A stretch of 64,000 nt of DNA, taken from assembly GCA_022577435.1 (NCBI GenBank), contig JAKOON010000007.1:20559866-20623865 (forward strand). Direction: 5' to 3'. Under the pieces are notes generated by a model. That model was given only the letters and a program-made list of their open reading frames with translations, searched no databases and had not been told where the DNA came from. This DNA comes from Embiotoca jacksoni. Taxonomy: Eukaryota; Chordata; Actinopteri; Embiotocidae. The position numbers were made by a program, and so were the translations under genes. Below are positions 31,866 to 44,300 of this stretch, piece by piece; the first letter of the stretch is position 1, and the number at the start of each line of letters is the position of its first letter.

Positions 31866-33539
31866 ATAAAGACAAAAAACAGTGGCCGCTCCTGTACTCC
31901 TTGAATGTGTAGTGATGCCTCCTGGTATACAGTTTAGTTTTTGAGAGTCAATTTCAGCACCCACTGCTTCGTTGAGCTGCATCTTGTGTAAATCAGCCTG
32001 CAACCTACAAACCCCCAGCAACAAAGGCTTTACAATATACACTATGCCAAATACTGGATGCAATATAGGATGGATACCTGGCTTTAGGATGGTATTCACT
32101 CACTTGAAATATTTTTTTTTTACCAGACATATAAGCCAAAACATTTTTTTCTATTCTACTGGAATGTGCAGATATGCAGGAGGGTGTATCCTGCTGGCCC
32201 CGCCCATTTGTTTCTGCCCAGCCAATAGATTGGTTAGACGCCACATAAATAAAACTAACTTTTCTAGGTGCTGAGGAGGTTTCAAACCTCTGAGGAATAA
32301 AAGTTAATATTTGAGTAAAAACGTACCTTTCGCTTGACCATTTTTTTGAGGCCACACTGCTGGAATGTCTAGAAGTAGAAAAGCTAATTGTAGCAGGGGT
32401 TATTTTTTTTTGTATAGGAAGCAGATCCCGCCTAAAACTGGATGTATATTAATGAATTCATATTCAGAGTTTTTGGGAGCATTGCTTTAGAGATGCAAAA
32501 TTTAAACGTCTAAATGTGTTCAAAATGTTTCTGATGATTTACTATGCTTCAAAAGAGGTGGTCATTTCATGGTAAAAATAATACATGTTTCTTGAAGTGA
32601 GAATGATGTAGAATGATTACAAAATTAAGATTTGAATATGATATAACTGCAGATGATGTGTTTTTTCACCTGCAATTTTTCATCTGTTTAATGTCTTCAC
32701 AGATGGAAGTGTGTTAGGTTAAAAAGGCAGTCGGCTCGGAATCACTGTATCCCAAAGAGCGCTACTTCCTCTCCAGCATGTGAAAACATTCACGCCTGCA
32801 CAGACACCGCACATGCTCTTACAAACACTTTAAGACGAGCAGAGACATGTATGCATCAGCACACCCAGTCTGTCCATAATTATATAGGAGTACCTGTGTT
32901 TTCAGTTGGGTGCAATTATACCCCAGATACAGCTAATTTGCATAGGTGAATAATTTTGCATAATAATGTCTCTGGAAATCTTTCATCGTGCCTCAGGTGG
33001 CATCTGTGTGTCTGTCTGTCTCATATGTGCTCTAATAATAACATGAAGCAGCTCTTGAAAAGCGGGAGCAGACAGAGACAGCTGGGGTCTTCGACTTCGG
33101 AAGTAAGGAGTCACATTTAGCTGTAAAGTCAAATCTACTGGCATCCATAGACCATATGAATGCTCGACCATGTTGCAGTTTGATTTAATTTCCTTATTAA
33201 AACCTGCCTTTGATTTAAGTAACACCTCAGGGTAGAGAGTTGAAATAAAATGAATTGGCCCTCCGAGCTCCATTGTCATCTAGCACCACTCGAAACCTTT
33301 TCATTATTTCAGAGCAGCGCCTCAAACTGTCCTGAATGCCCCTATTTGGTGTAATAAGTAGACAACAAGCCCCTCCATTGCTCGTTTCATATAACAGGTT
33401 TCTGTTTATGGCAAATTTTGGCTGTAAAAGCAAACGTATTATTTGGAAACGAAGGGTTCTCTGTAAAGCTTTAATAGGGAGTTCTGGGTGAAACCTTTGA
33501 CGGACAGGCCAATAGGGCAAGATCATCAGGAGTGGTAAA
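31866..33539. other. Non-coding stretch with a candidate conserved regulatory segment
   Basis: No gene recognised. The part 32740-33530 is complex and less AT-monotonous. It holds two octamer/POU-like sites close together (CTAATTTGCATAG at 32934-32946 and ATTTTGCATAATAATG at 32952-32967). That is suggestive of a developmental enhancer, but conservation cannot be judged from one sequence. Confidence 0.35.
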
Positions 33540-33760
33540 CAATTTATTGAAGTAATGACACTGACACAAGTGACAGCTCAGAAGAAAAAAAAAAAACTAG
33601 CATGAAGGATAAAACTCCCCTTCAACAGGAAAAAAAAACTTCTGACAGTGGGAAGGAAAACTCCTTTTTAACAGGAAGAAACCTCCGACAGAACCAGGCG
33701 GTGAGCGGTTATCTACCTCGACTGGTTGGGGAGACGGGAGAGCAGAGATGATTGATGGGA
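33540..33760. repeat. Probable dispersed fish repeat fragment
   Basis: AAAACTCCTTTTTAACAGG, AAGAAACCTCCGACAGAACC and CGACTGGTTGGGG match, in order, a repeat that I recall as common in spiny-rayed fishes. Class and edges unknown. Confidence 0.45.
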
Positions 33761-34447
33761 ACTTTGGGGGAGATTTCCAGGAAAACCAGGTGTATCGGGT
33801 GGTGATAGGGAGGAGGAGGGTTGTACATCAGGAGGTCTGAAAGGTAGAATGAGAGAATTACTATGATATTTAAAGAGCAGGGATGAGAAACTGAGCGCGG
33901 GAAGAGAGATCATTGGACAAATATGGTGATGGCAGGATTATGAATGAGTGATTTGACATAGTGGGAAAGTGATGCAGAAGATAGCACCGCAGGGTTCATT
34001 TAGAGGTGGAATTAAACCATGACGCAACGTTACAGATCTTCCTTACTGAACTTGTGTAAATCCTCATTTAGAACCCAGTGAAAAGGTTCCAAATGCAACC
34101 TTTATGAAGGGTTCTACCAAGAATCAAAAAAGTTATTCCAAAAGGACAAGCCAATAAAACCTGTATGGCTCTAGTTCCAATACCATTATTTCAAAAAGTG
34201 TTGCATCACTTGAAAATCATCAGATTTGTTCTTTAATAGTTTGAGAAGAATATGATACATGTTGTCATGTCCATCTCGTGCTCTGCAGTGAAGCAGCCAC
34301 ATTAAGGCTGACAAAAATCATTGGCGCCTGAAATGTTTTCTTACTACAGACTCCAATGCAGCTTTAGTCTTTCATGTGTTAATCAAGTATATGTATGTAT
34401 ATATATACATATATATATATATAGTATACAAAATTTCCAGTTAATTG
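33761..34447. other. Non-coding stretch
   Basis: Nothing recognised except an (AT)-rich simple stretch at about 34390-34428. Confidence 0.45.
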
Positions 34448-34455
34448 CACTAGAG

Positions 34456-34873
34456 CAGAGGTCTTCAACAGGGGGTCCGCGGAGGTACTGCAGGGGGTCC
34501 GTGAAATGTTTGGTTGATTAGACAATTTTTCATATTATGTTTTTATTTTATTTTTGTCTCCAATTTTTTCCCCACAAATGTAAATGTCTTTAAATACACA
34601 TCAACATGAATCCAACATATTGTAGTGAATGGATAAATGGAGGCAGAATATGTTATCCTTCAGTGGACACATTCAGCGACACACAGGAGCTCTCTCAAGC
34701 TGGACACCGGTTCACTCAGCGTGAGACTAGCCTGGACCTGTCCCTCCAAGCCTCCTGCACTCCTCCAGTTTAATATAAAACACAATTTTATACAATATAT
34801 ATAGTAAGGGGTCCCTGCTCCATCTCTCTATCAGTTTGGGGGTCCTTGGCCTGAAAAATGTTGAAGACCCCTG
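34456..34873 (+). mobile_element. Complete hAT MITE, copy 1, TSD CACTAGAG
   Basis: A 418-bp non-autonomous element. The left terminus is CAGAGGTCTTCAAC and the right terminus, reverse complemented, is CAGGGGTCTTCAAC (13 of 14 identical). It is flanked by a perfect 8-bp duplication CACTAGAG (34448-34455 and 34874-34881), diagnostic of the hAT superfamily. No open frame of transposase length, so it depended on an autonomous relative. A truncated second copy is at 60484-60758 on the reverse strand. Confidence 0.95.
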
Positions 34874-34881
34874 CACTAGAG

Positions 34882-36439
34882 CACAACAAGCAATTTCAGT
34901 AGTAGACAGTTTAACTGGTAGATTTCAAATGCTGCTATGATGTGAGTGATGTGACTGTAGTGCTTCAGCTTTACCAGCTGCCTATTATCCAACATGTCAT
35001 TCAAACCCAGTTTAATGTACTCATCCATTCGTCTGGCTGTGTAACTGATCTGGAGTGGGACCATTAGTAGGTACTACACACTTCCCCAACCTTGATGGTG
35101 TCAGCAGGGCCTTGTAATTAGACAAATATAAGTGGCCATCAGAGGGTGTTTCATCACCTGTAAGCCTTATACAAGGCTGTAATGGACAGTGTGACCTCAT
35201 CAGGATGCCCTTCGCCGCACTGCCTGAAACACTAAAACATCTATGTGTCATAGATGTGTCTCTTTCTATTTGAGGTGTCAGACACAACGACGTGGGGATT
35301 TCCTTGATTCATTAACAGGAAACAAACACGTCAATATCTGTGGAAATGAAAAGTGCTGCGACTTATCTCAGCAGTCCTTCAGCAGTGTGTTGGACGCTCA
35401 CTGGCCGTACGTCCTACTTTTGGAAAGGACTCACACATTGATATTTGATTTATCTGCATAATCTAATTAAAGATTAACACTTAAGGTTAAATGTATCGAT
35501 TAGGAAGCAGAACGGAAATTATTGCGTCAATAGCAAGGAAGCTAACATCTCTTACGTTGCTCCAAGCACTTGAGCCCCTTCTTGTTCTGTTGTTACAGTC
35601 TAGTATCAAGTGAGGACATTTCATTTTATGTAAGAAGGTGAGGAGTAAAGGTGTGGAGGTCAGGGTTGTCACACGGCAAATAGTGTGACTGACCTATATG
35701 CAGGAGATGGGAGTTTCCATCCTATCCAACACCTGGAGTTAACGTTCACTTTTTTTTTTTTTTTTTACCTCAAACTACTTTATTTTCTGAACATTTTAGT
35801 GAACTGACCTTAACTGTAGTTTTTTTTTTGCCATTTTACAATAGCAATAATCTGTAAATATACAAACAAATCAATAATCCAACTCTTCTAACTTAACTTT
35901 ATACAAGCAGTTGTTGTGCACTTAGTGTTGGGCAAAGAGAGTTTCAATGGTGATGCATTCACTTACTGTTGGAATAAAGTAAAACAAAATACATAAAATG
36001 AATTTGACAAATTAGAGTTTGGTTATTTAAGCAAATTTTTACTTAAAATGCTGATACTTTAAATTTCAAATAGATTGTTATTTATGCCAACAAATGTATA
36101 ACCGTAACATTTTGCAAAGATAAAAGGTCTCAATATATATAATCATACCTGCAATATGATTCAATTATCAACTGCTCTGTATCTGTATGATATAATTCAA
36201 ATAATTTACTGTGCATTTTTTTAATGTTTTGTGCTTTCATTCAGTTGTTTATTGTAAACCCAGGTTGCAAAGGGTGAGCACAATTTATTAGCAGTGGCAC
36301 GCATACTATCAAATCACTGAGAGCAACTTGCAGGTTGGAGCTATGAGTCCATTCATGTGTAGGATAAATACATACGTAACTGAACATTTAGAGTTGTTTT
36401 TGTAAGTGAGTTTTATACCTGCCTCCAAAAAATGGTAAA
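34882..36439. other. Non-coding stretch, nothing recognised
   Basis: AT-rich unique sequence. A T17 tract lies at 35750-35766. Confidence 0.45.
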
Positions 36440-36665
36440 ATGGCACTTATCGCCTGCCTGTTGAGAATGCTTCATAGTTTGCCTCTCATTCACCTGCTCA
36501 CACACACCAATCACAACAGAGCTGCCATGCAAGGTGCTCACCTGCCATGGAGCTCAGTGTCGTGCCCATGTGGACCCGGCATGTGGACAGGAGGACTCAG
36601 GGATCGAACTGCCAACCTTATGGTCCGGTGACAGCCTGCTCTCTCATCTGAGCCAAAGCCAGCTC
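36440..36665 (-). mobile_element. tRNA-derived SINE, reverse strand
   Basis: Read on the reverse strand: A-box region TGGCTTTGGCTCAGATGAG with AGAGCAGG (36638-36659), B box GTTCGATCCC (36600-36609 on the plus strand, inverted), then GTCCTCCTGTCCACATG, CCATGGCAGGTGAGCACC and CTTGCATGGCAGCTC. This order matches a well-known teleost tRNA SINE as I recall it. Target duplication not identified. Confidence 0.8.
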
Positions 36666-36704
36666 AAAACACACAGTTTGGTCATTACATCTGAAAATTA
36701 GTGG

Positions 36705-37070
36705 AGAACCAGATCCATAAGACAGCTGAATATTAAAATGATGTGGATCGTGTGTTTAAGCCCTCCAGTTGCTAGATCTGAACCCCAACTGAACATTTAT
36801 GGGATATTTTGGAGTAACATGCTTGAAATAATACCTAACTAACACACTTTGCTTTGATTTATCGTCTTATTTTTCACCCATCTGTAGGTACTCTACAAAT
36901 GCTCAGATTGTTTGCCATAATCGGTGTATTGTCCCCAACACAGGCCAAATATCTGTAACCTCCTGAGGGTTGAACAAGATAATGTCTTCAGTTTTTTTTC
37001 TATAATGTAGAAAATATTAAGAAAAAAACTTTGAATGAATAGATTTGTTCAAACTTTTGACAGGTTCTGT
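36705..37070 (+). mobile_element. Tc1-like transposon fragment
   Basis: TTTAAGCCCTCCAGTTGC then AGATCTGAACCCCAACTGAA corresponds to the SPDLNPIE region of Tc1 transposases, with a frame broken by stops. At the end, TATAATGTAGAAAATATTAA and TTCAAACTTTTGACAGG (about 37049-37065) are the typical 3' tail. No open transposase. Confidence 0.75.
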
Positions 37071-37732
37071 GTAGGAAGTGTCCATTTAACACAACAGCTA
37101 TAGGCTCACATCCCACACATACCGAAGCGGGCTCACACAAATTTTGAAATGCACATTTTCTCACAAATGGAAATCATATCTTCTCATTAGGGGATGGTAT
37201 TTCCTGAGAGCAACCAGACTTAAACGGCACCTCTGGTATTGTAATTGGCGTGTGGCAGCTGAGTTGTGGCTGACTCCATTTGGATGACAGCTGACAGTAA
37301 ATCACTCGCTAAACTGGAAATGCTGATTAGCTGTTTTCTTACTAAATATGGAGCTAAGTGTTGGGCCTGTCGGTCTAACGAGAGCAGAGGCCACGCTCAC
37401 GGCCCTCTGGAGGAATAAAACACCGCCGTATCGTAATTCTACATCCACAACATTCTGGCATGACTTAAGTGTTTACAATGTTTTCAGGAAGGTGACATGT
37501 CCAGCAATGCAGAAATGAAGTTCCATATCAGCTTTATTTCTCAGCTCACCCACAGCACCATCTCGGTGCTAAAGCCGGGTGGTGGTGATGGTGGTGGCAG
37601 CATGTCTGTCTTTACAAGGAGCAGGGTCCCTGACGTAGAAACACCATCTGTTACATGAAGGGGAATTATGCTAATCACTTACTGCTACACGACGGGAGTC
37701 TGGCAGAGGGGAGAGGTTGGGTTGAGATGTGT

Positions 37733-37763
<31 letters not shown>

Positions 37764-38330
37764 TGGCATTTCAATGAAAGTGACAGGAGGGGGAAAGAGA
37801 GTGAATGGAAGATAGCGAGAGATAAATTACGAACTGAAATACATCCCGTTTGGGGAGTTTTCAGTCCCGCTGTTAACTTGATGACATCACTTAACATTCC
37901 TCCAGAAAATAGTCCAGACAATTTTTTTTTTCATCTCTGCCTACATTCAATCAGTATCTCAATAATTCCACAGCTATAAAATAAATGAACCTTGGACTGA
38001 GGGATAGTTGGGAGGAAAATTGGGAAAAACTGCCATAATAATGTGAAGAGATACTGTAGCTTTCCATGTTGTTTTTATTATTAGCCACAATTTGGCTCAT
38101 TTTGGAACATTGCACCCATTTCATTCAGAACACGTTGGATAAATGCAGATATTATGTTTTATATCGTGTTGTATATAATCATATACCAGTAATTGCTTCA
38201 AAGGTGTGATCACAGTTTAAATGCATTAATAAGGGGGCCACAAACCATTTATTCTTCCATCATAGTTCTCAAAATCCTGGAAAAATGGTAGATTATTCTT
38301 TAATCTCATTTTTCAAAGCCCTGAAAATAA
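37071..38330. other. Non-coding stretch; candidate regulatory segment at 37190-37450
   Basis: 37190-37450 is complex, with TTGTAATTGGCG, GGATGACAGCTGACAG and GCTGATTAGCTG: homeodomain-type and TGACAG (TALE-type) sites near one another. Enhancer identity is inference only. Confidence 0.35.
37728..37763. repeat. (TG)n followed by G17 tract
   Basis: About nine TG units run directly into 17 G (37747-37763). Confidence 0.95.
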
Positions 38331-38975
38331 TGGTCAAGTAAAATATACACTGTGCTCGTATTTCTCCACATTACATCTTCAACCCCTCAATGTCATCTAC
38401 AATAGTCTCTACAGATTTATTTTAAGGTGTCCCTATCAAACATTGCTCCATGTACGAAACACAGAACTGGTTACCTCTCAACACTCGGAGACATTACCAC
38501 TGGCTGCATGCATTTTCATATGTATCTGTTTTAAATATTCCTCCTATTTAAAACAGCATTTAACATCGTTCACTTCTTCACACTGAACCACCTTTTCTTT
38601 TCGTCCCTAAAACAAATTAAATAATCATCAGAAATGTAAAGCTCTGCTTGATTGGAACCATCTGCCCTCTAACATCAGAACAGTTCACTCATTTCACCTC
38701 ATCAAGAACTCACTGTATTCATTCCTCAAACTCCATGCTGCTGCTTCTAATGGTAAAATACTGCTGCTCAATACTGCTAGACACCTGCTTACTTTTCACA
38801 CTATTATTGTTACTTCTGTCACTATTTATGTCATACCTACATGCTATTTATGTGGGTGGTTTGGTCAATAAGAGCCTTTATGCTTGTACATTGTATATGA
38901 TTATGTATGTTGTATTTATATGTTTTGTTTTGGAGCCCCTTTGAAAATGAGATGCTTCATCTAATAGGGCTTGTC
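38331..38975 (+). pseudogene. Non-LTR retrotransposon 3' end (C-terminal coding plus tail)
   Basis: Readable fragments are PIKHCSMYETQNWLPLNTRR, which corresponds to the post-RT 'W-PL--RR' region, and LDWNHLPSNIRT (from 38648 on, one frame off the 98-codon frame). The C-terminal order is that of fish LINEs. The tail CCCCTTTGAAAATGAGATGC then TTCATCTAATAGGGCT (about 38935-38970) is the recalled end of such elements. Heavily frameshifted and 5'-truncated. Confidence 0.7.
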
Positions 38976-40984
38976 TATTCATAAATGTGTTCAACACTCA
39001 GTAAATATTGGTAGAAAAAAGTGTTTGGAAAGTAGTTTAAAGTGTCTTCATATGGGCTCGGGAAAGTTCCAGAAGAGACCAGTGTGTTTGAATTTGCGCT
39101 GTGGAGAACTGATGTAAGTGCAGGTGTCTGATAAGAAGGGCCACAGTGACCGTGACCGTCTGTATAGAGTCGTGGAAAATCCCCAGAAAATGAATTGAAT
39201 AATATAAAAGGTGATCTGAAACCAAACACCACAAGACGTGGTTGCCTTTACGTATACAAAAGGCCATTTTTAGTCACTCCACAAACCGTGGATATTTCAG
39301 GTATGAAAAGGGAAATCCAGAAGGACAACAAGACAAAAAAGCTGTCGTGACTCTGAGATGTCAGAAACAGTATTCTACAATATTACAGTGTAAAATGTAC
39401 AGTACGATATTGACTTCCACCTTACCTGTGAGTGCAGTTCAAGAAGTAAAGGATACTACTAAAGTCTACTAGAAGGTGTCCCTCTGCAACAGCTTTGCAT
39501 ATATTAACGCTACCATTACTTTTGTAAAGGTGCATGACTTGAATTGGCTTTGTGGTACTGCTGAGGCTTCATATTAACCAATAGTCATGAGAAGATCTAG
39601 TCTCATACATGTTCATGCTTTAATATTGTCTTTAACAGAACTTCCCATTAATGACTGGCACATTAGGTACATTTTCCTTAACTGTTCGACTTCCTGGTTG
39701 GTCACCTCCAGTGGATACTGGAATCAGGTGGGAAGCATCTTAATGGCTCCTCACTGTTGGTTTGAAATTACAGACAACTCATTTCAAACCAAGGCCTCTC
39801 TTCCTTCTCGTTTAAATGTATTTAATTTTGAATGCTGAATGTTCTGAATACTAAAGTAGTACAAAAACTATCATGTCTGCAGGAAAAACATCCGAATCCT
39901 TTCTATTGAAAATAATAAGAGAGGGAATGCAGCTCTGAATAGATGGACTAGTTCCCTGTGGATCGCCAGCGTGTGAACGTGATAGGAGGAAGCATGAGGG
40001 GAAAGGAGGACGCGAGAGATAAAGGAGCGGTGAACAAGATAATTAAATAAGGAAAAACAAATGTTGGGGGTTCAATTGGAGGGTTTGCTGCATGTTGGGG
40101 AGCCAGACAAGATGGATAGAGCTACTGGAGAATAAAATGGCACTTAGGCATCTGAGGGTGACTCAACAGAGAAGCAGAGGTCTCATTCGTACTGCATGAG
40201 AGACATGGAAAGTGGGTAATGGGAAAGAAAGCAGTGAAGAGTGAGATGGCAACGTGTAGGATTTAAAGGTCACGGGAAGGTCAGAACAACAGTGAAGGCT
40301 TTCATATATATTGTTTCCCTTATTTTTTTGTCCAAAGAAACATTGTCTCACTTTACAATTAAGAAAATTGAATTGAACAAATTTTAACAATTTTAATGAT
40401 GAGGAAAATGTCCTAATTGAACTGAATATGAGTAAGCCATTTCAGCCTGCAAAATATTCTGTTTGATCATTTTGATATAGTTTAGGTGAAATTGTCTCTC
40501 AGTTCATATGAAGCTTTTTGACAGGGTGAGGTTGGCATCGTTCAGTCTGTATTAATTGGAGGTACTACACCCTCCAGAGTGCTAACCTATCAGGGACACC
40601 ATGGCATGAAAGTCTCCCATTTTAAAGTGGCACAAAGCTGTATTTTTATATCAATGTAATCAATGAATATGTAAAATCTATGTGACAGTGGGAAATGTGC
40701 TGCTTGCACCTCCCTACAAATTAACATGTTGCAGTGATTTTAGCTCATTATTTTGCTCTCCAGCATGAACCTCTGCTGTTTTGACTCACTGTCACCCATC
40801 AAACAGTCATTTTTAGTCACAGCATAGCAGCTGTTTTAAGAGAAAAAGCTTTACAAGCCCACTCTGCACTACCTGCTCAGCACCAAACAACCACCAGACA
40901 AAGTGAGCTACTAGTTGGTAAGCAAAGTTGAGCTGAAGAGCTGGTTGTCAAAAACAAAGTAAAAATGTCAATCTGTTCGCCCAC
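38976..40984. other. Non-coding stretch, nothing recognised
   Basis: AT-rich unique sequence. The open frames at 38975-39472 and 39587-39838 show no domain. Confidence 0.45.
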
Positions 40985-41375
40985 CACATCATTCCAGACT
41001 GAACTATCTCAATATCTACTGAATGGATTAGAATGGATTCTATTTTTCAGTCAAAATCTTTTTATTGAGATTTAAACATGGCATACATAAAGTGTGGTGC
41101 TGCTCAGTCCACACCGGACACACACCAAGAGCAGTTAACCAGGATGAGCTTTTGATGTTCATGGTCCCCAGATGATGAATCCCCGTCATGTTGATGATTT
41201 TCATACAGTATGTTTCTTCCCGCACCACCAGCTGTTGGTTAAAGTTTGTAAAGTACTTTGGTTCATGATAATATCTGCAAAACTAATGACCTTCTAATTA
41301 ACCTCAGCTGTACTTCGTATTGCTAATTAGCAAATATACGCACGCTAACAGGACGCTCACAGCTCGTATGGCAGC
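40985..41375 (+). repeat. Dispersed teleost repeat, family recalled from fish genomes
   Basis: CTCAATATCTACTGAATGG, CATGGTCCCCAGATGATGAA, GCAAAACTAATGACCTTC, CCTCAGCTGTACTTCG and GCTAATTAGCAAATAT occur in the order of a well-known fish repeat that I recall. A segment near 41040-41140 departs from it and may be an insertion. No termini delimited. Confidence 0.65.
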
Positions 41376-44300
41376 GGACTTTATAGTCCTGCTCGTGTTC
41401 CTCCATCAGCTGATGAAACTTACTTCACATTTTCACACAATATGCCAAAACACATGCCAGCACAAGGCCTCTAAAATCTTCTAATAATCAGGGAAATGTG
41501 GTTCACCTGTGAACTCAACTTATTTGTTGTCATTATAAGGCAAAGTCACAAGTTCTCCTCACCAACACCGATGTCCTCCAATCAACACAACAATTAGATG
41601 GAATCTATCTAAAAAGCAAATCACTAATGTTCATAGTAACTACAATAGTATGTAGATGATGTCTAAAAGAAGTACAGAAACCGCAAAATTGTCATTGTCA
41701 AACAGAAAAAACTATATTTTTCCTTTTTTGTGTTCCTAAAATTATCTTTTTCTAAATGAGCCTTTGGAAAGACTGTAATACAAGAGTGTATGTAGCCAAG
41801 ATGCCCCCGATACTGATGATTTAAATGTGTGAAACAACAACAATGCGATGAAAAAAGTTTCTGATTGCAATTTCACTGTCAACATTGAATCATAGGCTGC
41901 TAGTGTCAAGCCCATATTTTACAGCTGTGTTGAAGTTTCTACCACTTCAGCTCATTAGTGTGCCAGTCTGCATGGTTGAGGAGGAGTGGTGTAAACAATC
42001 CCCTGATATAGAACCATGAACAGCAGCTAGCAGCAAATCCCCAAACACACGCCTGGCCAGTTTGAAGAGAACAGCCAAAGAAAACAATTAGCTTTCTTCA
42101 CCAGTCAAACACTCCAGCTCAGTTTATCTTGTGATATTGGAAGATGATTGCAGGCTGTAATTTGCTATCCTATTGTGGTCAATGGCCCAATGGAGTGTTA
42201 ACAAAATACCTCAATTTAAGCAAAGCTACAAAAGCACCAGTATTTTTCTAAAAGTGCCTTTAGACTGCGTAACAATAGTGATTGCATTAATTTAGCACTG
42301 CAAGAGAGTCTAATAGAAACTCGGTTGTCAATTGTGGCAGACTGTACAATATGATTTTGAACCACGTCTTATTATGCAGTACCTGCTTACTGAATCATGA
42401 ATAGAAAACAGTCCATGACAGCAGATACACATTGATTGCTCATGTCCTTCATCTGCACTGCTCCTTTCTTTGGAAAACACAAAGTCATACACTTGGTCCA
42501 TCGTGTAGACTATTGTAAAAACTTCAAAAGAGGAAGGAATGTGTGGTTTTTCAAACTTTATTTTAAAAATGGGATTTTTACCAGAGTATTGTGTATTATT
42601 CTATGATGCATTCTGATTGGCTGATTTGTCCAAAATGTTGATTGCTAAAGGTCCAAATTAGTCGTTGGGGGACGTGACTCCCAGTCAAATCTAAAATCAC
42701 CATTTTGATTAAAAACTGAAGATTTTGAAATATAGTTGCGACTTATTTCAACCAGCCATGCTTCCCATTAATAAATATATTACGTTTCTCTGGGTCAAGG
42801 TAACTTCCCACTCCCCACATCCGTTAAAGATTGGAGGAGAGGAAGAGTCACACAACGCAGCATGGATTGGGGTGACTATCGCTAGATCCATGTAGGTGTC
42901 CAAACAACAAACTGGTGTTCATGGACATGTCTGAAGGGTGATTCAGTCGGTCAGCAATTTGCCCCAAATGGAAATCCCTAATGCAGGTAACACAATTACC
43001 GTCATTCAGGTATTTACTTTCAGAAAGACTGAAAACAAACATTTGAAATGATTTGTGTAAAAATCCCGTTTTTGGGAAAGCTAAAGGGAGATCACGTTAG
43101 ACGCCCATGAATGTACACTACTTTGTGCGACTACGCGTCTCCCCAAATCTTGTGCAAATTCAGCATTGATATGGGTCTCAATAGCACATTGAGACACAAA
43201 AGTAAAACAAAAAAAAACCTCTACTTTGAAACCACAGCTCTGACTGGCACCTCATTTTGTTCCATAGGCACTAAATTGTTTTTGTTTGGGTCTTTACAGA
43301 TTCATGTTTCTTCATTTAGAAGATGCTTTTGTCCAAAGCTCTGAAGGAATGAGATACTGTCTGAGCCATAGTTGAACAAGGAGTAACTCAATTCCTCATT
43401 CCATCTAACACAAGTGGGAAGAGGCCTGCAGGTGTTTGAAGTATCATGCAGGTGTCTGGCAAATAAAGTGTTATTTTAAGAAAGAACTCGAACCGGATTG
43501 AGAGACAGTGACAAATAGAAAGAGCTTATTAGATGGGTAAGTACTCCCTGAAAAAGTGTGCCCGCAAGCTGTTTCTGAAGACAGAAACGTATTCTGGTTA
43601 CTGAATTGAGTCTGGTAAAAACATTCCACCCAAGAGGAAGGTCACAGACGGGTTTCAATTGAGATTTTCTGACTGAAATGGATTTATAAATGAGTCACAA
43701 TTATGTATGGACATGTGCAAAAGGAGAGGAATTTAAAGTAAAAACAGCCCCAGGCATGCATCAGTGTAAAGTGAGGAACAATCATGAGACAGTCGTTCAT
43801 GTAATCTGTTGTGTTCACTGCTCACAGAGACTCACAGTATGTTCCCTGACATGAAAGCCTGAAAGGCAACACACAGGAAGTAGATTGATAAAACTGCAAG
43901 TCTGGTAGTGCTGTCAGAGGGACAAACGCAAAGTGAACATGACCTGCAAGCTTCATAGCTCACATGAATAGAGCAAAGACATCAGTGCACGTTTAACCCT
44001 TTCCACACCGGAGGTCTCTGCACTGGGACCAAGCTGTATCTGTTTACACACCCGGCGGCTAGTTTTAGAAGGTTGCCGAGCGTGGCGCATTCAGTGGAGA
44101 GGCCACCTGGAAATACTATGATTAAAATGGATGGAGCATCGTTGAGCTGCATGCGAGCTAGAGGAGGGGGTGATATTCCAGAGGGAGACGAGACAATGGA
44201 CACAACATTTGATAACCGGCAGAGGTGTGTGTGGATACGTGGTGGAGGAAGTATTGGGATTCAAAATGAAGGATGGAGATGTACTGCTGCATTTTGGTTC

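Noticed and set aside
31364..31912. 182-codon open frame
   Set aside because: Lies inside the LTR 30999-31865 and overruns its end by chance; overlaps another long frame on the same strand.
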